A stretch of DNA of 64,000 nt from Marinobacter halodurans (GCF_004327985.1 NZ_SJDL01000019.1:1-64000), one strand, 5' to 3'. Shown: positions 38,201-48,694, numbered from the stretch's first letter. The notes: generated from the letters alone by a model not told the origin. Made by a program: numbers and translations.

Positions 38201-38397
38201 AAACGTCACTGGACGACGAGGACGATTTCGACTTCCTCGCCGGCACGGATGAAGCGGCCACCAAGCTGGATCTCGCCCGAGCCTATATCGAAATGGGCGA
38301 CTCCGACGGTGCCCGCGATATCCTGGAGGAGGTTGCCATCGAGGGTAGCGACGATCAGAAGGCGGAAGCCCAGGATCTGCTTAAAAACCTGGCCTGA
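35284..38397 (+). CDS. fimV: FimV, polar landmark / type IV pilus assembly protein
   Basis: An inner-membrane protein that organises the cell pole and type IV pili (and binds peptidoglycan). 1037 residues: signal peptide (1-23, ending A-N-A); conserved FimV N-domain starting L-G-L-G-E-V-E-L-Q-S-Y-L-N-Q-P-L-D-A; a LysM-like segment (about 192-240, D-T-L-W-G-I-A); a coiled coil (about 322-372); an Ala/Glu/Ser-rich linker; one membrane helix (about 524-545); TPR motifs; a long acidic region (about 680-980); and the C-terminal FimV motif T-K-L-D-L-A-R-A-Y-I-E-M-G-D (about 992-1005). It works with the PilZ-type genes elsewhere in the window only by inference. Confidence 0.95.
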   Translation: MKVRKLAVALALVGGLGSGVANALGLGEVELQSYLNQPLDADIELRNTGGVSPNEVYVNLASQDVFDRVGIDREFFLTNLKFNVATAPNGQLMIHVSTKQAVREPYLNFLIEVTWPNGKLLREYSMLLDPPVYAEKVGDSVAQPVQAPSTDRQASTPSQASGTARQPSRNTAAPTSGQSGSYGRTFGPTGPSDTLWGIAQQVRPNASYTPQQVMLALQDLNPDAFMDGNINRLKRGQVLRIPTAEQIEARTRQQAYQEVVAQNQALKQAQQTVDATGQQPAQGAPAQTQGGDELRLSAGNDSTSPEKGASSGGAEGVAGGREGSTEVVMEQLDKAQRENEELNSRVEDLQSQLATMQRLVELKNSQLAELQAQAGKSGDAEAAGGGEGEPKDAAQAAATGEGAAAEAGSAAAPEGEQMTDATAASESSTAEDQMAASDDTASAEGMTAEAAGTGSETASSEQTPADQEKTAPEAQSDTTAAAPAEPGQQAPKPAKPAAAQPSEPEVEDKGFVGNIVEAFKNNRMYQIAGGGAAILALLLLGLLARRNANREKAFYEQLNEESAQDDGNIDLGVGASGEEGEEKDALAEADAYIAYGRHDQAVEVLESAISREPSRTDLRLKLLAVYAETEDRSAFEKQYGELEALDDESAMTEAQTLRNRLDEVESTPSIDDLESQLRSDVGSAPTGEVTEDSFAGLYSETSEAESEPQDEATAKAGDDLDFDSLELDEEPIAGEGEDEASRAGPESPVEYDISDLGFDEDEIESSDTSTEPEQGVEESATADDLDLDIDFEDESADNAEEPELTEEDFGSLELDDSLLEDEAEPESERATSDDELPPLEEEPELAADEQGNLDESFLDDLDAELEKVANETEDEPTESESADTLDELELDVSDEDLALMEEVAETPEDDQVEPLTDDEIPELDEELDLDDSLAGVDDDDNIPVAEEPAEPAADEEKSTDETRKDGDMMDFDETSLDDEDDFDFLAGTDEAATKLDLARAYIEMGDSDGARDILEEVAIEGSDDQKAEAQDLLKNLA

Positions 38398-38426
38398 TCC
38401 GTTATACTGTCCGCAATGCTATGGAG

Positions 38427-38458
38427 CGCCGGAGGGAATCCCTCCGGCGTTTTTGTTT
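38427..38458 (+). terminator. rho-independent terminator after fimV
   Basis: CGCCGGAGGG (38427-38436) and CCCTCCGGCG (38440-38449) form a perfect 10-bp stem with a three-base loop, followed by TTTTTGTTT. Confidence 0.95.
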
Positions 38459-38487
38459 CCGCGATACCCCGAATGGTTTAATCCACG

Positions 38488-39393
38488 TTGTTATCCACAT
38501 CCGCAGAATTTGATCAGGACGCGCCGATCGGCAACGGACGGGTTGCCCTGTTGTTCGAGTACGATGGTGCCGCCTTCCATGGCTGGCAGCAGCAGAAATC
38601 AGGTGTGCCTTCGGTGGAAGGCCAGTTGCAGCAGGCCGTTTCCCGGGTGGCCAATGAAACGGTCGATCTGGTCTGTGCTGGACGCACCGATGCCGGTGTC
38701 CATGCCTCGGCCCAGGTGGTTCATTTCGAAACGCAGTCCGTACGCAGCTACCGTTCCTGGATCATGGGCATCAATACCGCACTGCGCGGCGACATTGCTG
38801 TGCGTTGGGCCGGACAGATGGCGGACGATTTCCACGCCCGCTTCAGCGCCATCAGCCGCCGCTACCGCTACGTGATTTTTAATCACCCGGTACGGCCGGG
38901 CATCCTGCGAAACCAGGTGGCCTGGACCTTTCGCCCCCTTGACGCGAACCGCATGCATGAAGCGGCGCAAGCGCTGGTGGGCGAGCATGACTTTTCGTCC
39001 TTTCGGGCGGCAGGGTGTCAATCCCGCACGCCCAACCGGAACGTGCACTTCATCCGCATCACCCGTCATGGTGACTATGTCGTCATCGATATCCAGGCCA
39101 ACGCTTTCCTGCATCATATGGTCCGCAATATCGCCGGAGCGCTGATGGCGGTTGGCAACGGCAAGCAGCCAGTCGGGTGGATCCGTGAGATACTGGAACA
39201 ACGGGACCGGCGTCAGGCGGACATCACGGGACCGGCCCACGGCCTTTACCTGGTCAGCGTCGGTTATCCTGACGATGCGGGTATTCCCAGCGAGGCGCCC
39301 GGCCCCGAGTTTATGCAGCCGTGGTTTACGGCGGAGCAGCAGGCGTTGGTTGAAGGTCCGGTCTTCAGGAAACAACGGAGTGCGTTGGAATGA
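38488..39393 (+). CDS. truA: tRNA pseudouridine(38-40) synthase
   Basis: TruA makes pseudouridine at positions 38-40 in the anticodon arm of many tRNAs. 301 residues. The catalytic Asp68 is in [22 protein letters not shown] opens the conserved region. The start is a TTG at 38488 with no clear ribosome site; there is no in-frame ATG before the conserved part, so the exact first codon is uncertain. It lies 90 bases after fimV and overlaps trpF by four bases (ATGA). The fimV–truA–trpF order is that of pseudomonads. Confidence 0.93.
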   Translation: MLSTSAEFDQDAPIGNGRVALLFEYDGAAFHGWQQQKSGVPSVEGQLQQAVSRVANETVDLVCAGRTDAGVHASAQVVHFETQSVRSYRSWIMGINTALRGDIAVRWAGQMADDFHARFSAISRRYRYVIFNHPVRPGILRNQVAWTFRPLDANRMHEAAQALVGEHDFSSFRAAGCQSRTPNRNVHFIRITRHGDYVVIDIQANAFLHHMVRNIAGALMAVGNGKQPVGWIREILEQRDRRQADITGPAHGLYLVSVGYPDDAGIPSEAPGPEFMQPWFTAEQQALVEGPVFRKQRSALE

Positions 39394-40010
39394 GAACGCG
39401 GGTCAAGATTTGTGGCATCACACGCCTGGAAGATGCGCTGGTCGCCGTTGAGGCCGGGGCGGACGCCATCGGCCTGGTGTTCTATGCGCCCAGCCCGAGG
39501 GCCGTCGACATTGAACAGGCGGCGGCCATCGTCCGCGAATTGCCGCCCTTCGTTGAAAGCGTTGGTCTGTTCGTCAACCCGGAAGCGTCGCTTGTACGTC
39601 GTGTCATGGACAGCGTGGGGCTGTCGCTGCTGCAGTTTCATGGCGACGAGACGCCCGGCTTCTGTGAGCAGTTCGGGCGCCGCTGGATGAAAGCGGTCCG
39701 GGTACAGGGGCGGGCGGATATCGAAGCCGCCTACCGGACCTATCATCAAGCTTCCGGTCTGTTGGTGGATGCCTATGACCCACACCGTTTCGGCGGGACC
39801 GGACAGACATTCGACTGGTCGCTGATTCCCGATGAGCGTCCCAAACCCTTGATATTGGCCGGTGGTTTGAACTCTGCTAACGTAGCGGGCGCCGTGGCGG
39901 CCGTCAGGCCCTGGGCGGTCGATGTCAGTGGAGGCGTTGAACGGGAAAAGGGAATCAAGGACCCGTCCCGTATCATTGAATTTATCAGAGAGGTGAACCG
40001 TGTCGGTTAA
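39390..40010 (+). CDS. trpF: phosphoribosylanthranilate isomerase
   Basis: Third step of tryptophan synthesis after anthranilate, a small TIM barrel (206 residues). V-K-I-C-G-I-T-R at the start with the catalytic Cys, F-Y-A-P-S-P-R-A-V, and G-G-T-G-Q-T-F-D-W are the family landmarks. Its start overlaps truA, and its end overlaps trpB by 11 bases, so truA, trpF and trpB are translationally coupled. The trpEGDC genes are elsewhere, as in pseudomonads. Confidence 0.96.
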   Translation: MRTRVKICGITRLEDALVAVEAGADAIGLVFYAPSPRAVDIEQAAAIVRELPPFVESVGLFVNPEASLVRRVMDSVGLSLLQFHGDETPGFCEQFGRRWMKAVRVQGRADIEAAYRTYHQASGLLVDAYDPHRFGGTGQTFDWSLIPDERPKPLILAGGLNSANVAGAVAAVRPWAVDVSGGVEREKGIKDPSRIIEFIREVNRVG

Positions 40011-41220
40011 GCTGACTGAAGAGATGCTGCGTGCGTTGCCGGATACCCGGGGCCATTTTGGAGCCTATGGTGGCCGCTTTGTGTCCGAAACGCTGATGGA
40101 CTCGTTGATGCAGCTGGAGACGGAATATCTCAAGCTGCGTGACGACGCTGAATTCCAGGCCACGTTCGACAAGGATCTGGCGGATTACGTCGGTCGCCCG
40201 AGCCCACTCTATTTCGCGGAACGGCTGACCCGGGAGACCGGTGGCGCGCAGATCTGGCTCAAGCGTGAAGACCTGAATCACACCGGCGCCCACAAGGTGA
40301 ACAACACCATTGGTCAGGCGCTTTTGGCGAGTTTCCTGGGCAAGAAGCGTGTGATTGCGGAAACCGGCGCCGGCCAGCATGGTGTCGCCACCGCTACGGT
40401 TTGTGCCCGCCTGGGTCTGGAATGCCACGTCTTCATGGGATCGGAAGACGTCAAGCGGCAGTCGCTGAACGTTTACCGCATGAAACTACTGGGGGCAGAG
40501 GTGCACGCCGTCGAGAGTGGTACCAAAACCCTCAAGGACGCCATGAACGAAGCCATGCGGGACTGGGTCACCAACGTCGACGATACCTTCTACATCATTG
40601 GCACGGTCGCCGGTCCGCACCCGTATCCAATGCTGGTACGCGACTTCCAGGCGGTCATTGGCCGTGAGACCCGTCGCCAGGCGCTGGCGCAGGCGGGGCG
40701 TCTGCCGGATGCGCTGGTGGCCTGCGTAGGTGGCGGCTCCAACGCCATTGGCCTGTTCTATCCCTTCCTGACCGATGAGAGTGTGGCCATGTACGGCGTG
40801 GAAGCCGGTGGGTTGGGGCTGTCAACTGGGCAGCACGCGGCGCCGCTTTCTGCCGGCCGTCCGGGCGTGTTGCACGGCAACCGGACCTACCTGATGGAGG
40901 ACGAGAACGGCCAGATCGCGGGAACCCACTCGGTCAGTGCCGGCCTCGACTATCCGGGTGTCGGTCCCGAGCACAGCTGGCTCAAGGATATCGGCCGGGC
41001 CCAGTATGTTTCGGTGACCGATGACGAGGCCCTGGCGGGCTTCCGCCAACTGACCCGGGTCGAGGGCATCATGCCGGCGCTGGAAAGCGCCCATGCGGTG
41101 GCCTACGCGACCAAACTGGCGGCGTCCATGGACAAGGGCCAGATGGTGGTGATCAACGTCTCCGGTCGCGGCGACAAGGATATCCATACCATCGCGCAGC
41201 TCGATGGTATTGAGGTTTAA
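40000..41220 (+). CDS. trpB: tryptophan synthase beta chain
   Basis: Condenses indole and serine to tryptophan using PLP. 406 residues. GTG start at 40000 with GAGAGGTGA in front. The PLP lysine is Lys99 in H-T-G-A-H-K-V-N-N, and the G-G-G-S-N-A-I-G phosphate-binding loop is present. [12 protein letters not shown] is the serine-binding loop. trpA follows 18 bases later, and the two chains form the alpha2beta2 complex with an indole tunnel. Confidence 0.97.
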   Translation: MSVKLTEEMLRALPDTRGHFGAYGGRFVSETLMDSLMQLETEYLKLRDDAEFQATFDKDLADYVGRPSPLYFAERLTRETGGAQIWLKREDLNHTGAHKVNNTIGQALLASFLGKKRVIAETGAGQHGVATATVCARLGLECHVFMGSEDVKRQSLNVYRMKLLGAEVHAVESGTKTLKDAMNEAMRDWVTNVDDTFYIIGTVAGPHPYPMLVRDFQAVIGRETRRQALAQAGRLPDALVACVGGGSNAIGLFYPFLTDESVAMYGVEAGGLGLSTGQHAAPLSAGRPGVLHGNRTYLMEDENGQIAGTHSVSAGLDYPGVGPEHSWLKDIGRAQYVSVTDDEALAGFRQLTRVEGIMPALESAHAVAYATKLAASMDKGQMVVINVSGRGDKDIHTIAQLDGIEV

Positions 41221-41238
41221 CTGGATCTGGGGAATCGC

Positions 41239-42051
41239 ATGAGTCGTATTCAAACTGTACTGCAGACACTCAAAGGGCAGGGCCGCAAAGCACTGATTCC
41301 CTACATCACGGCCGGTGATCCACATCCGGACCGGACCGTCGAACTGATGCACACGCTGGTCGAGGCCGGCGCCGATATCATCGAGCTTGGGGTACCGTTT
41401 TCGGACCCCATGGCCGACGGCCCGGTGATCCAGTTGGCCTGCGAGCGGGCGCTCAAGCACGGGACCTCGTTGCGCCAGGTGCTGGAGATGGTAAAAACCT
41501 TCCGCAGCCGTGACGACAAGACCCCGATTGTCCTGATGGGGTATCTGAACCCGGTTGAGGCCATGGGTTATGAAGTCTTCTCCGATGCGGCAAAGGCAGC
41601 CGGTGTGGACGGTGTCCTGACCGTGGACCTGCCCCCGGAAGAAGCAGAGGATGTCGCTCCGCTGTTTGCCGAGCGCGGGCTGGACCCGATTTTCCTGTTG
41701 GCGCCGACGACCACCGAGGATCGTATCCGGGCAATCAGTGCACACAGCTCCGGCTACATCTACTATGTTTCCCTGAAGGGTGTGACCGGCTCGGCCCAAC
41801 TGAATGTTGACGATGTCGCCGAAAAAGTCAGCCGGATTCATGCACTGACCTCTGTCCCGGTGGGTGTCGGTTTCGGTATTCGCAACGCCGAAACTGCCGC
41901 TGCCGTGGGTCGGGTATCCGATGGTGTAATTGTGGGAAGTATCCTGGTCGATACAATTGCCAAAAATCAGGATGACATTGAGGCGTTGAAGTCCTCACTG
42001 GTCAGCCTCCTGAAACCGATGCGCGAAGCCCTGGACGAACTGGCGTCCTGA
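41239..42051 (+). CDS. trpA: tryptophan synthase alpha chain
   Basis: Cleaves indole-3-glycerol phosphate to indole and glyceraldehyde 3-phosphate, passing indole to TrpB. 270 residues. Catalytic Glu49 lies in [11 protein letters not shown]. The loop L-M-G-Y-L-N-P and the phosphate-binding G-V-G-F-G-I-R motif are normal. It is followed by accD after 55 bases, with no terminator seen, so accD and folC may share the transcript. Confidence 0.97.
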   Translation: MSRIQTVLQTLKGQGRKALIPYITAGDPHPDRTVELMHTLVEAGADIIELGVPFSDPMADGPVIQLACERALKHGTSLRQVLEMVKTFRSRDDKTPIVLMGYLNPVEAMGYEVFSDAAKAAGVDGVLTVDLPPEEAEDVAPLFAERGLDPIFLLAPTTTEDRIRAISAHSSGYIYYVSLKGVTGSAQLNVDDVAEKVSRIHALTSVPVGVGFGIRNAETAAAVGRVSDGVIVGSILVDTIAKNQDDIEALKSSLVSLLKPMREALDELAS

Positions 42052-42106
42052 GACGGGGCGTTTGGCACGGAACAGGCCCAACAGGAACGAATAACGGGAA
42101 GACATC

Positions 42107-43039
42107 ATGAGTAACTGGCTGGACAAGATCATGCCGAGCATGATTCGCTCGGACTCCAAGCAGAGAACCAGTGTGCCGGAAGGGCTTTGGAAGAAATGCC
42201 CCAAGTGCGGTGCCTTCCTCTACAAGCCGGAACTCGACAAGAACCTGGATGTTTGTCCGAAGTGTTCGCACCATTTGCGTGTCACGGCACGCCGCCGGCT
42301 GGATATCTTTCTGGATGAAGACGGCCGTGAGGAGATCGGTGCCGATCTGGAGCCGTGGGATCGCCTCAAGTTCAAGGACAGCAAGCGCTACCGGGATCGT
42401 TTGGCATCGGCCCAGAAAGGCACCCGGGAGAAGGATGCCCTGATTGCGATGCGAGGCCGCACCCTGGGGCTGCCGCTGGTGGCCTGTGCCTTCGAGTTCA
42501 ACTTCATGGGCGGGTCCATGGGGCAGGTTGTCGGCGAGCGCTTTGTGCAGGCCGTGAACGTCTCCCTGGAAGAAGGTATCCCCCTGGTCTGTTTCTCGGC
42601 CAGTGGCGGCGCGCGTATGCAGGAGGCCATTCTCTCCCTGATGCAGATGGCCAAGACGGCGGCGGCGCTGGAGCGCATGAAGCAAGCGGGTATTCCGTTC
42701 ATCTCGGTGCTGACCGATCCGGTATTCGGCGGTGTGTCGGCCAGCCTGGCCATGCTGGGCGACCTGAATATTGCCGAGCCCTACGCACTGATCGGCTTCG
42801 CCGGCCCCCGGGTTATCGAGCAGACGGTGCGGGAGAAGCTGCCGGAAGGCTTCCAGCGCAGCGAGTTCCTGCTTGAGCATGGCGCCATCGATATGATCGT
42901 GGAGCGTCACGACATGCGTTATCGCATCGCTTCCGTGCTGGCCAAGTTCACCGGCCAGGAGGCGCCCGAGCCCGAAGAAGTGACGCGTGTCGATGCTGAA
43001 GGCGCCGAAGCAGACATCCCCGATGCCCCGAGCGCCTGA
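42107..43039 (+). CDS. accD: acetyl-CoA carboxylase carboxyltransferase subunit beta
   Basis: With AccA it transfers the carboxyl group from carboxybiotin to acetyl-CoA, making malonyl-CoA for fatty acid synthesis. 310 residues. The N-terminal zinc ribbon has Cys31, Cys34, Cys50 and Cys53 (C-P-K-C twice). The crotonase-like domain contains F-M-G-G-S-M-G and S-G-G-A-R-M-Q-E. The order trpA–accD–folC is conserved in pseudomonads. Its last 17 bases overlap folC. Confidence 0.97.
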   Translation: MSNWLDKIMPSMIRSDSKQRTSVPEGLWKKCPKCGAFLYKPELDKNLDVCPKCSHHLRVTARRRLDIFLDEDGREEIGADLEPWDRLKFKDSKRYRDRLASAQKGTREKDALIAMRGRTLGLPLVACAFEFNFMGGSMGQVVGERFVQAVNVSLEEGIPLVCFSASGGARMQEAILSLMQMAKTAAALERMKQAGIPFISVLTDPVFGGVSASLAMLGDLNIAEPYALIGFAGPRVIEQTVREKLPEGFQRSEFLLEHGAIDMIVERHDMRYRIASVLAKFTGQEAPEPEEVTRVDAEGAEADIPDAPSA

Positions 43040-44288
43040 GCCTGGAGCCACTGTCGATCAGTGGCTCGCCTATCTCGAAGCGCTGCATCCCACCGAAATT
43101 GATCTGGGCCTGGACCGGGTGTTACTGGTCCTGCGCCGCCTCTTTCCCGGAAAGCCGGAAGCCCGGATCATCACAGTCGGCGGGACGAATGGGAAAGGGA
43201 CGACGGTCGCGGCCATCGAACGCCTGCTGCTGTCCCGCGGCCGGAAAGTCGGTGCCTACACCTCGCCGCACTTGCAGCGGTACAACGAGCGGGTGCGGCT
43301 GAACGGGGAGGATGTTTCGGACGCTGCTCTGGTAGGTGCCTTCGAGGCGGTGGAGGCAGCGCGCCGCGATGTCAGTCTGACCTATTTTGAATTCGGCACC
43401 CTGGCCGCTTTTCTGCTGTTCCGGGATGCCGGCATAGAAGACTGGATCCTGGAAGTGGGTCTCGGGGGGCGTTTGGATGCAGTCAACGTGCTGGATGCCG
43501 ACCTCGCCATCATCACATCCGTGGACCTCGATCACACCGCCTGGCTGGGCGACGACCGGGATCAGATCGGCTTCGAGAAAGCCGGCATCCTGCGCTACCG
43601 GCAGAATGCGATCTACGGCGACGAAGATCCGCCCCGGTCCGTGCTGCAGCAGGCTGCGGCGCAAAAGGTCCGGCTTTACCGTTTTGGGGAAGCCTACCGG
43701 CTGGAATCGGATGATTCCGGTTTGCGCCGTGTGGTGACGGCGGGCTGGCAGGTTGCGTTACCCGGAACAACGCTGCCCGAGCGCAGCCTGGCCGCAGCAG
43801 TGCAGGCCATTCGCCTGCTTGAACCAGAGATGTCTCCCGAAGCGATCCATCGGGCATTGGCCGATGTGCGGGTCGCCGGGCGCTTTGAGCAACTGCTGTC
43901 GTCACCGGCGCTCTATGTCGATGTCGGCCATAACCCGCATGCCGCCCGCTGGCTCCGGGAGCGTATCGCGGCGCTGTCGGTTAGAGGAAAGGTTCATGCC
44001 GTTTACGCCTGCCTCTCGGACAAGGATACGGCGGGCGTCGTTGCCGCCATGGCGGCCGTGGTCGATCGGTGGTTCCTGGCGCCGCTGGATGTGCCGCGGG
44101 GGCTGGATATCGATACGCTGGTCCGGCGGGTCGAACCGGTTGTGGGCGACAAGGCGGTTGTCGAACGGGCCGGGAGCGTGGCCGAGGCCATCGAAGCAGC
44201 GCGTGAGGTGGCCGGGGAAAACGACTGTATTATCGTGTTTGGTTCCTTCTTTACGGTGGCCGAGGCTCGCAGTGCGGTGCCGGGCTGA
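43023..44288 (+). CDS. folC: folylpolyglutamate / dihydrofolate synthase
   Basis: Adds glutamate to dihydropteroate and to folates. A Mur-ligase-like enzyme of 421 residues from the ATG at 43023; frames starting at 42987 or 42993 would overlap accD further. [21 protein letters not shown] matches the family start. The P-loop G-T-N-G-K-G-T is at 54-60 and the folate/ATP motifs [11 protein letters not shown] and S-V-D-L-D-H-T are intact. Complements pabB in the folate pathway. Confidence 0.96.
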   Translation: MPRAPEPGATVDQWLAYLEALHPTEIDLGLDRVLLVLRRLFPGKPEARIITVGGTNGKGTTVAAIERLLLSRGRKVGAYTSPHLQRYNERVRLNGEDVSDAALVGAFEAVEAARRDVSLTYFEFGTLAAFLLFRDAGIEDWILEVGLGGRLDAVNVLDADLAIITSVDLDHTAWLGDDRDQIGFEKAGILRYRQNAIYGDEDPPRSVLQQAAAQKVRLYRFGEAYRLESDDSGLRRVVTAGWQVALPGTTLPERSLAAAVQAIRLLEPEMSPEAIHRALADVRVAGRFEQLLSSPALYVDVGHNPHAARWLRERIAALSVRGKVHAVYACLSDKDTAGVVAAMAAVVDRWFLAPLDVPRGLDIDTLVRRVEPVVGDKAVVERAGSVAEAIEAAREVAGENDCIIVFGSFFTVAEARSAVPG

Positions 44289-44547
44289 GCGGCGCAGGAC
44301 GGGTTTCCTGGCGTTGAACTGGTGCAGCGGGGGCCGGTATGACGCCCGCGCATGGTGTGTATCGGTGCCCCGTTTTCCCGGGCCTGAACAGGGCCGAACC
44401 CTGCTCGTGGGGCGATAACACGGCCCCTGTTTCCGGGTCTTTTCAGAACCTTAAACTTCCGTCATGCGCTCTGCACGGCTTTGTGTTCTGTAGCCGTGGG
44501 CGTTAGTATCCGGTCAGAATCTCCCCCAACAGAGAGGAACGCTTCCT

Positions 44548-45234
44548 GTGGATGGTCTGAAGCAGCGCATTGTCGGCGCCCTGGTACTGATATCACTGGC
44601 TGTTATCTTTGTCCCGATGCTGTTCGATGAACCGCACACAGAGCGAACCACCCAGAAAATAAAACTGCCCGAAGAGCCCGCCTTCCCGTCGGTTGATATC
44701 CAGGGCCAGGTTGGCCAGCAGTCTGCTTCATCCGGTGACCAGGAAGCCTCCCAGGACAGCGCTCCCGCCTATACCATCGAAGAGCCCAAGGCCGCCGCGC
44801 CGACGGTGGCGACGCCGAGTGAGGGCAGCGCCCCGACGGCAGAGCAGGAGACTGCGCCCGCACCCGCGCCCGCGCCGGAACCGGCCCCGAAGCCCCAGCC
44901 GGCACCTTCCGGGAACACGGCCAAGGCCGCGGCAAACGCCGCGACGCCCAGCGAGCCCGAGCCGACCGAAGATGCCGAATACAAGCAGACCATGAAAGGC
45001 GCCTGGCTTGTTCAGTTGGGCAGTTTCGGTAACGAGAAGAATGCCCTGCGCCTGCGCGACGAAGTCCGCGACAAGGGATACGCTGCGTACACCGAAAACG
45101 TCAAGCGAGGCGATATCACCCTGACGCGGGTCTTCTCCGGACCGTTCGTCAGCGAGGATGAGGCAAAATCCGCCAAATCCAGGCTGGATAAGGCATTCAA
45201 CCTCAACAGTCTGGTGATGTCCGGCGATCGGTGA
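44548..45234 (+). CDS. DedD-like SPOR-domain protein
   Basis: 228 residues. GTG start with AGAGAGGAA in front. A single membrane helix at about 9-26 is followed by a Pro/Ala-rich periplasmic linker (about 60-145) and a C-terminal SPOR domain (about 150-226: W-L-V-Q-L-G-S-F-G-N-E-K-N-A to V-F-S-G-P-F). SPOR domains bind denuded septal peptidoglycan, so the protein probably gathers at the division site like DedD. It sits between folC and cvpA as dedD does in many gammaproteobacteria. Confidence 0.9.
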   Translation: MDGLKQRIVGALVLISLAVIFVPMLFDEPHTERTTQKIKLPEEPAFPSVDIQGQVGQQSASSGDQEASQDSAPAYTIEEPKAAAPTVATPSEGSAPTAEQETAPAPAPAPEPAPKPQPAPSGNTAKAAANAATPSEPEPTEDAEYKQTMKGAWLVQLGSFGNEKNALRLRDEVRDKGYAAYTENVKRGDITLTRVFSGPFVSEDEAKSAKSRLDKAFNLNSLVMSGDR

Positions 45235-45331
45235 GGGTAGGGCAACCGCGATCCGGCAGCGTCGTCAAGGTTTGGTGTGACCCGGTTTCCTGATAGAATC
45301 CGCGCTTCCTGAATTCGTTAGTGGGTCGACC

Positions 45332-45898
45332 ATGAACGCGCTGATCTGGATAGACTGGGTCATCATTACCATCATTGCTGTTTCGACCCTGATCAGCCTC
45401 AAGCGCGGGTTTGTCAGGGAGGCGCTGTCACTCGTCACCTGGATTGCCGCCTTCATTATCGCCCGCACGTTCCATCCGCAGATGCAGATGCTGCTGGAAA
45501 GCACGGTGGAGACGCCGTTGGTCCGGCTGATTGCTGCCTTTGCAATCCTGTTTTTTGGTACCCTGATCGTGGGCGCCGTTATCAATAATCTGATTGGTCA
45601 GCTTGTCGTTGTCACCGGCCTTTCCGCCACGGATCGTGTGCTCGGGATGGGGTTCGGTTTGCTGCGGGGGCTGCTCGTCGTTATTGTTGCCATCGCTTTC
45701 GTCCGCTATACACCGCTCTCCCAGGATACCTGGTGGAGGCAGTCGGTGATGATTGGTCGTCTGGCGATGGTCGAGCAGTGGTCCCGGCGCATGCTGGGCG
45801 ATGAATTTGAACGTTTCCTCGGACCCGCCGACGAGTCCGCCAAGGCGGTCCAGGCGCAACCGGGCAACGAAGCCATGATATCTGTACTGGAGAAGTAA
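45332..45898 (+). CDS. cvpA: CvpA family membrane protein
   Basis: A 188-residue inner-membrane protein with four hydrophobic segments (about 5-22, 28-48, 62-83 and 100-120). CvpA is required for colicin V export in E. coli and for bile resistance in several species; its biochemical role is unknown. S-L-K-R-G-F-V-R-E-A and G-F-G-L-L-R-G are family motifs. It precedes purF by six bases, the conserved arrangement. Confidence 0.93.
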   Translation: MNALIWIDWVIITIIAVSTLISLKRGFVREALSLVTWIAAFIIARTFHPQMQMLLESTVETPLVRLIAAFAILFFGTLIVGAVINNLIGQLVVVTGLSATDRVLGMGFGLLRGLLVVIVAIAFVRYTPLSQDTWWRQSVMIGRLAMVEQWSRRMLGDEFERFLGPADESAKAVQAQPGNEAMISVLEK

Positions 45899-45904
45899 AC
45901 ACCC

Positions 45905-47428
45905 ATGTGTGGCATTGTCGGTATCGTAAGTACCTCTAACGTCAACCAGTCGCTCTATGACGCGTTGACGGTCCTTCAGCACCGGGGGCAGGATGCGGCC
46001 GGCATCGTAACCTTCCAGGACGATCGCTTTTATCTGCGCAAGGATAACGGCCTGGTTCGTGACGTTTTTCGGACACGGCACATGCGTCGCCTCGTCGGTA
46101 ATGTGGGTATTGGTCATGTGCGCTACCCGACCGCCGGCTCCTCCAGCTCCGCCGAAGCGCAGCCGTTCTATGTGAACAGTCCCTATGGCATCACGCTGGC
46201 CCACAACGGCAACCTGACCAATGCCGACGACCTGAGCCGCGACCTGTTCCGTACCGATCTGCGCCACATCAACACCAATTCCGATTCTGAGGTGTTGTTG
46301 AACGTCTTTGCCCATGAACTGCAGAAACTGGGCAAGCTGAACCCGACCAAGGACGAGATCTTTGCCGCCGTCAGTGCGGTCCATGAGCGTTGTCGCGGAG
46401 CCTACGCGGCGATTGCCATGATTACCGGCTATGGCATCGTCGGCTTCCGGGACCCCCGGGGGATTCGTCCGGCCTGTTACGGCGTCCGCGAAACCGAAGC
46501 CGGCAAGGAATACATGATCGCCTCCGAGAGCGTCGCGCTGAACGCAGCGGGCTTCAAACTGGTGCGCGACATCGAACCGGGCGAGGCGGTGTATATCGAA
46601 ACCGACGGCACGATCTACACCCAGCAGTGCGCCCGCGAACCGCACCTGATCCCGTGTATTTTCGAGCACGTCTATTTTGCCCGTCCGGATTCCATCCTGG
46701 ACAAGGTGTCGGTCTACAAGGCCCGCCTGCGCATGGGCGAAACCCTGGCGGACAAGATCCTGCGTGAGCGGCCGGACCATGACATCGACGTGGTCATGCC
46801 GATTCCCGACACCAGCCGGACATCGGCCATGCAGATGGCTCATCGCCTGGGCGTGAAATTCCGGGAAGGCTTTATCAAGAACCGCTATATCGGCCGCACG
46901 TTCATCATGCCTGGCCAGAAGATGCGCAAGAAGTCCGTGCGCCAGAAACTGAACCCGATCGACCTGGAGTTCAAGGGCAAGAACGTGATGCTGGTGGATG
47001 ATTCCATAGTACGCGGCACGACCTGTGAGGAAATCGTGCAGATGGCCCGGGATGCCGGCGCGCGCAAGGTGTATTTTGCCTCGGCTGCGCCGCCCGTCCG
47101 TTATCCCAATGTCTACGGTATCGATATGCCGGCGGCCAGCGAGCTGATTGCCCATGAACGTACCGTTGAGGAAATCCAGCAGTTGATCGGCGCCGACTGG
47201 CTGATCTACCAGGACCTGGACGATCTCATCACCTGCGTGAATGACGTGAACCCCGAGATTGAGGCCTGGGAGTGCTCGGTGTTCGACGGTAATTACATCA
47301 CCGGCGATATCGATGCGGCCTACCTCGCCAACCTGGAAACCCAGCGGGGCGAAAGTAACAAGGCGAAGAAAAACCCGGAGATGTCGTCCGATAACGCTAT
47401 TATCGATCTCCACAACGACGAAGACTGA
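45905..47428 (+). CDS. purF: amidophosphoribosyltransferase
   Basis: First committed step of purine synthesis, from PRPP and glutamine to phosphoribosylamine. 507 residues. Cys2 (M-C-G-I-V-G-I) becomes the N-terminal nucleophile after methionine removal, so no propeptide is present, as in the E. coli enzyme. H-R-G-Q-D-A-A-G-I is the glutaminase motif and [13 protein letters not shown] (about 361-373) the PRPP loop. A PurR site was not recognised upstream. Followed by metZ after 18 bases. Confidence 0.97.
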   Translation: MCGIVGIVSTSNVNQSLYDALTVLQHRGQDAAGIVTFQDDRFYLRKDNGLVRDVFRTRHMRRLVGNVGIGHVRYPTAGSSSSAEAQPFYVNSPYGITLAHNGNLTNADDLSRDLFRTDLRHINTNSDSEVLLNVFAHELQKLGKLNPTKDEIFAAVSAVHERCRGAYAAIAMITGYGIVGFRDPRGIRPACYGVRETEAGKEYMIASESVALNAAGFKLVRDIEPGEAVYIETDGTIYTQQCAREPHLIPCIFEHVYFARPDSILDKVSVYKARLRMGETLADKILRERPDHDIDVVMPIPDTSRTSAMQMAHRLGVKFREGFIKNRYIGRTFIMPGQKMRKKSVRQKLNPIDLEFKGKNVMLVDDSIVRGTTCEEIVQMARDAGARKVYFASAAPPVRYPNVYGIDMPAASELIAHERTVEEIQQLIGADWLIYQDLDDLITCVNDVNPEIEAWECSVFDGNYITGDIDAAYLANLETQRGESNKAKKNPEMSSDNAIIDLHNDED

Positions 47429-47446
47429 GTCACGGGGCCCAAGGCG

Positions 47447-48670
47447 ATGAGCAAGATCCGAGAAGAGCACGCATTTATCCCGGAATCCGACCTGGAAGGG
47501 GTTTCCGTGGATACGCTGGCCGTGAGGGCAGGGCAGGTGCGGACGGCGCAACTGGAGCACAGCGATGCCATTTTCGCCACCTCGAGCTTTGTCTACGGCA
47601 GTGCGGCCCAGGCGGCTGCGCGATTTGGTGGCGAAGAGCCGGGCAATATCTATTCCCGCTTCACGAACCCCACCGTGCAGGCCTTCGAGGCACGCATCGC
47701 AGCGATGGAAGGCGGCGAACGCGCCATCGGAACCGCTTCCGGCATGGCCGCCATCATGAGTACCTGCATGGCCCTGTTGCAGGCCGGCGACCATGTGGTC
47801 TGTTCCCGGGGCGTTTTCGGGACGACCAACGTCCTGTTCCAGAAGTACCTGGCGCGATTCGGCGTCGAGACGACGTTCGTCGGACTGACCGATATGGATG
47901 CCTGGAAATCGGCGGTACGGCCGGAAACCCGTATGCTGTTCCTGGAAACGCCATCCAACCCGTTGTGTGAAGTGGCCAACCTGCAGGAGCTGGCCGATCT
48001 GGCCCATGAAAACGATGCCCTGTTTGTGGTGGATAACTGCTTCTGTACGCCGATCCTGCAGCGTCCGTTCGAGTACGGTGCGGACATCGTGATCCATTCG
48101 GCGACCAAGTACCTGGATGGCCAGGGTCGCTGCATCGGCGGTGTGGTGGTTGGCTCCAGCGCGCTGATGGAAGAGGTGTACGGCTTCATGCGTTCGGGCG
48201 GGCCGAGCATGAGCCCGTTCAATGCCTGGGTCTTTCTTAAGGGACTGGAAACGTTACCAATCCGTATGCGCGCCCATTGCGCCAGTGCGTTAGAGTTGGC
48301 GCAATGGTTGGAGCAACATCCTGCAGTCGAGCGTGTATTCTATGCGGGCCTGGCGTCGCACCCCCAGCATGTCCTGGCGGGCAAGCAGCAGAAGGGGTAT
48401 GGCGGCGTCCTGTCGTTCCGTGTGAAGGGCGGGCGGGCCGAAGCCTGGCAGGTGATCGATGCGACCCGGATTATTTCCATTACCGGAAACCTGGGCGACA
48501 CCCGCACCACGGTGACTCATCCGGCGACCACGACACACGGCCGGCTGTCTCCGGAGGACAAGGCGGAAGCCGGTATCACCGAGAACCTGATCCGGATTTC
48601 GGTGGGCCTGGAAGACATCGAAGACCTGAAGGCGGACCTGGCCCGAGGGTTGGACGCATTGACGCGCTAA
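47447..48670 (+). CDS. metZ: O-succinylhomoserine sulfhydrylase
   Basis: Makes homocysteine directly from O-succinylhomoserine and sulfide, the route used by pseudomonads instead of MetB/MetC. 407 residues of the Cys/Met PLP family. PLP lysine is Lys221 in H-S-A-T-K-Y-L-D-G. The purF–metZ neighbourhood and length support MetZ over MetB or MetC. It receives sulfide from the sulfate-assimilation branch whose APS reductase is at 13176. The next gene is ftsK, 24 bases later, where pseudomonads usually have other genes. Confidence 0.94.
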   Translation: MSKIREEHAFIPESDLEGVSVDTLAVRAGQVRTAQLEHSDAIFATSSFVYGSAAQAAARFGGEEPGNIYSRFTNPTVQAFEARIAAMEGGERAIGTASGMAAIMSTCMALLQAGDHVVCSRGVFGTTNVLFQKYLARFGVETTFVGLTDMDAWKSAVRPETRMLFLETPSNPLCEVANLQELADLAHENDALFVVDNCFCTPILQRPFEYGADIVIHSATKYLDGQGRCIGGVVVGSSALMEEVYGFMRSGGPSMSPFNAWVFLKGLETLPIRMRAHCASALELAQWLEQHPAVERVFYAGLASHPQHVLAGKQQKGYGGVLSFRVKGGRAEAWQVIDATRIISITGNLGDTRTTVTHPATTTHGRLSPEDKAEAGITENLIRISVGLEDIEDLKADLARGLDALTR

Positions 48671-48694
48671 TAACAGAAGGAAGCCTGCTCTGAA

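Noticed and set aside
40822-41841. A 339-codon minus-strand frame
   Set aside because: Antisense to trpB and trpA, with low-complexity translation.
44380-44445. Possible terminator after folC
   Set aside because: AACAGGG-CCG and CGGCCCCTGTT can pair, but the loop is long, a base is bulged and the following T run is broken, so I did not list it.
45428-48097. An 889-codon open frame on the minus strand
   Set aside because: It lies antisense to cvpA, purF and metZ, whose products are clearly conserved. Long open shadow frames are common in GC-rich codon-biased DNA, and the translated sequence shows no family features.
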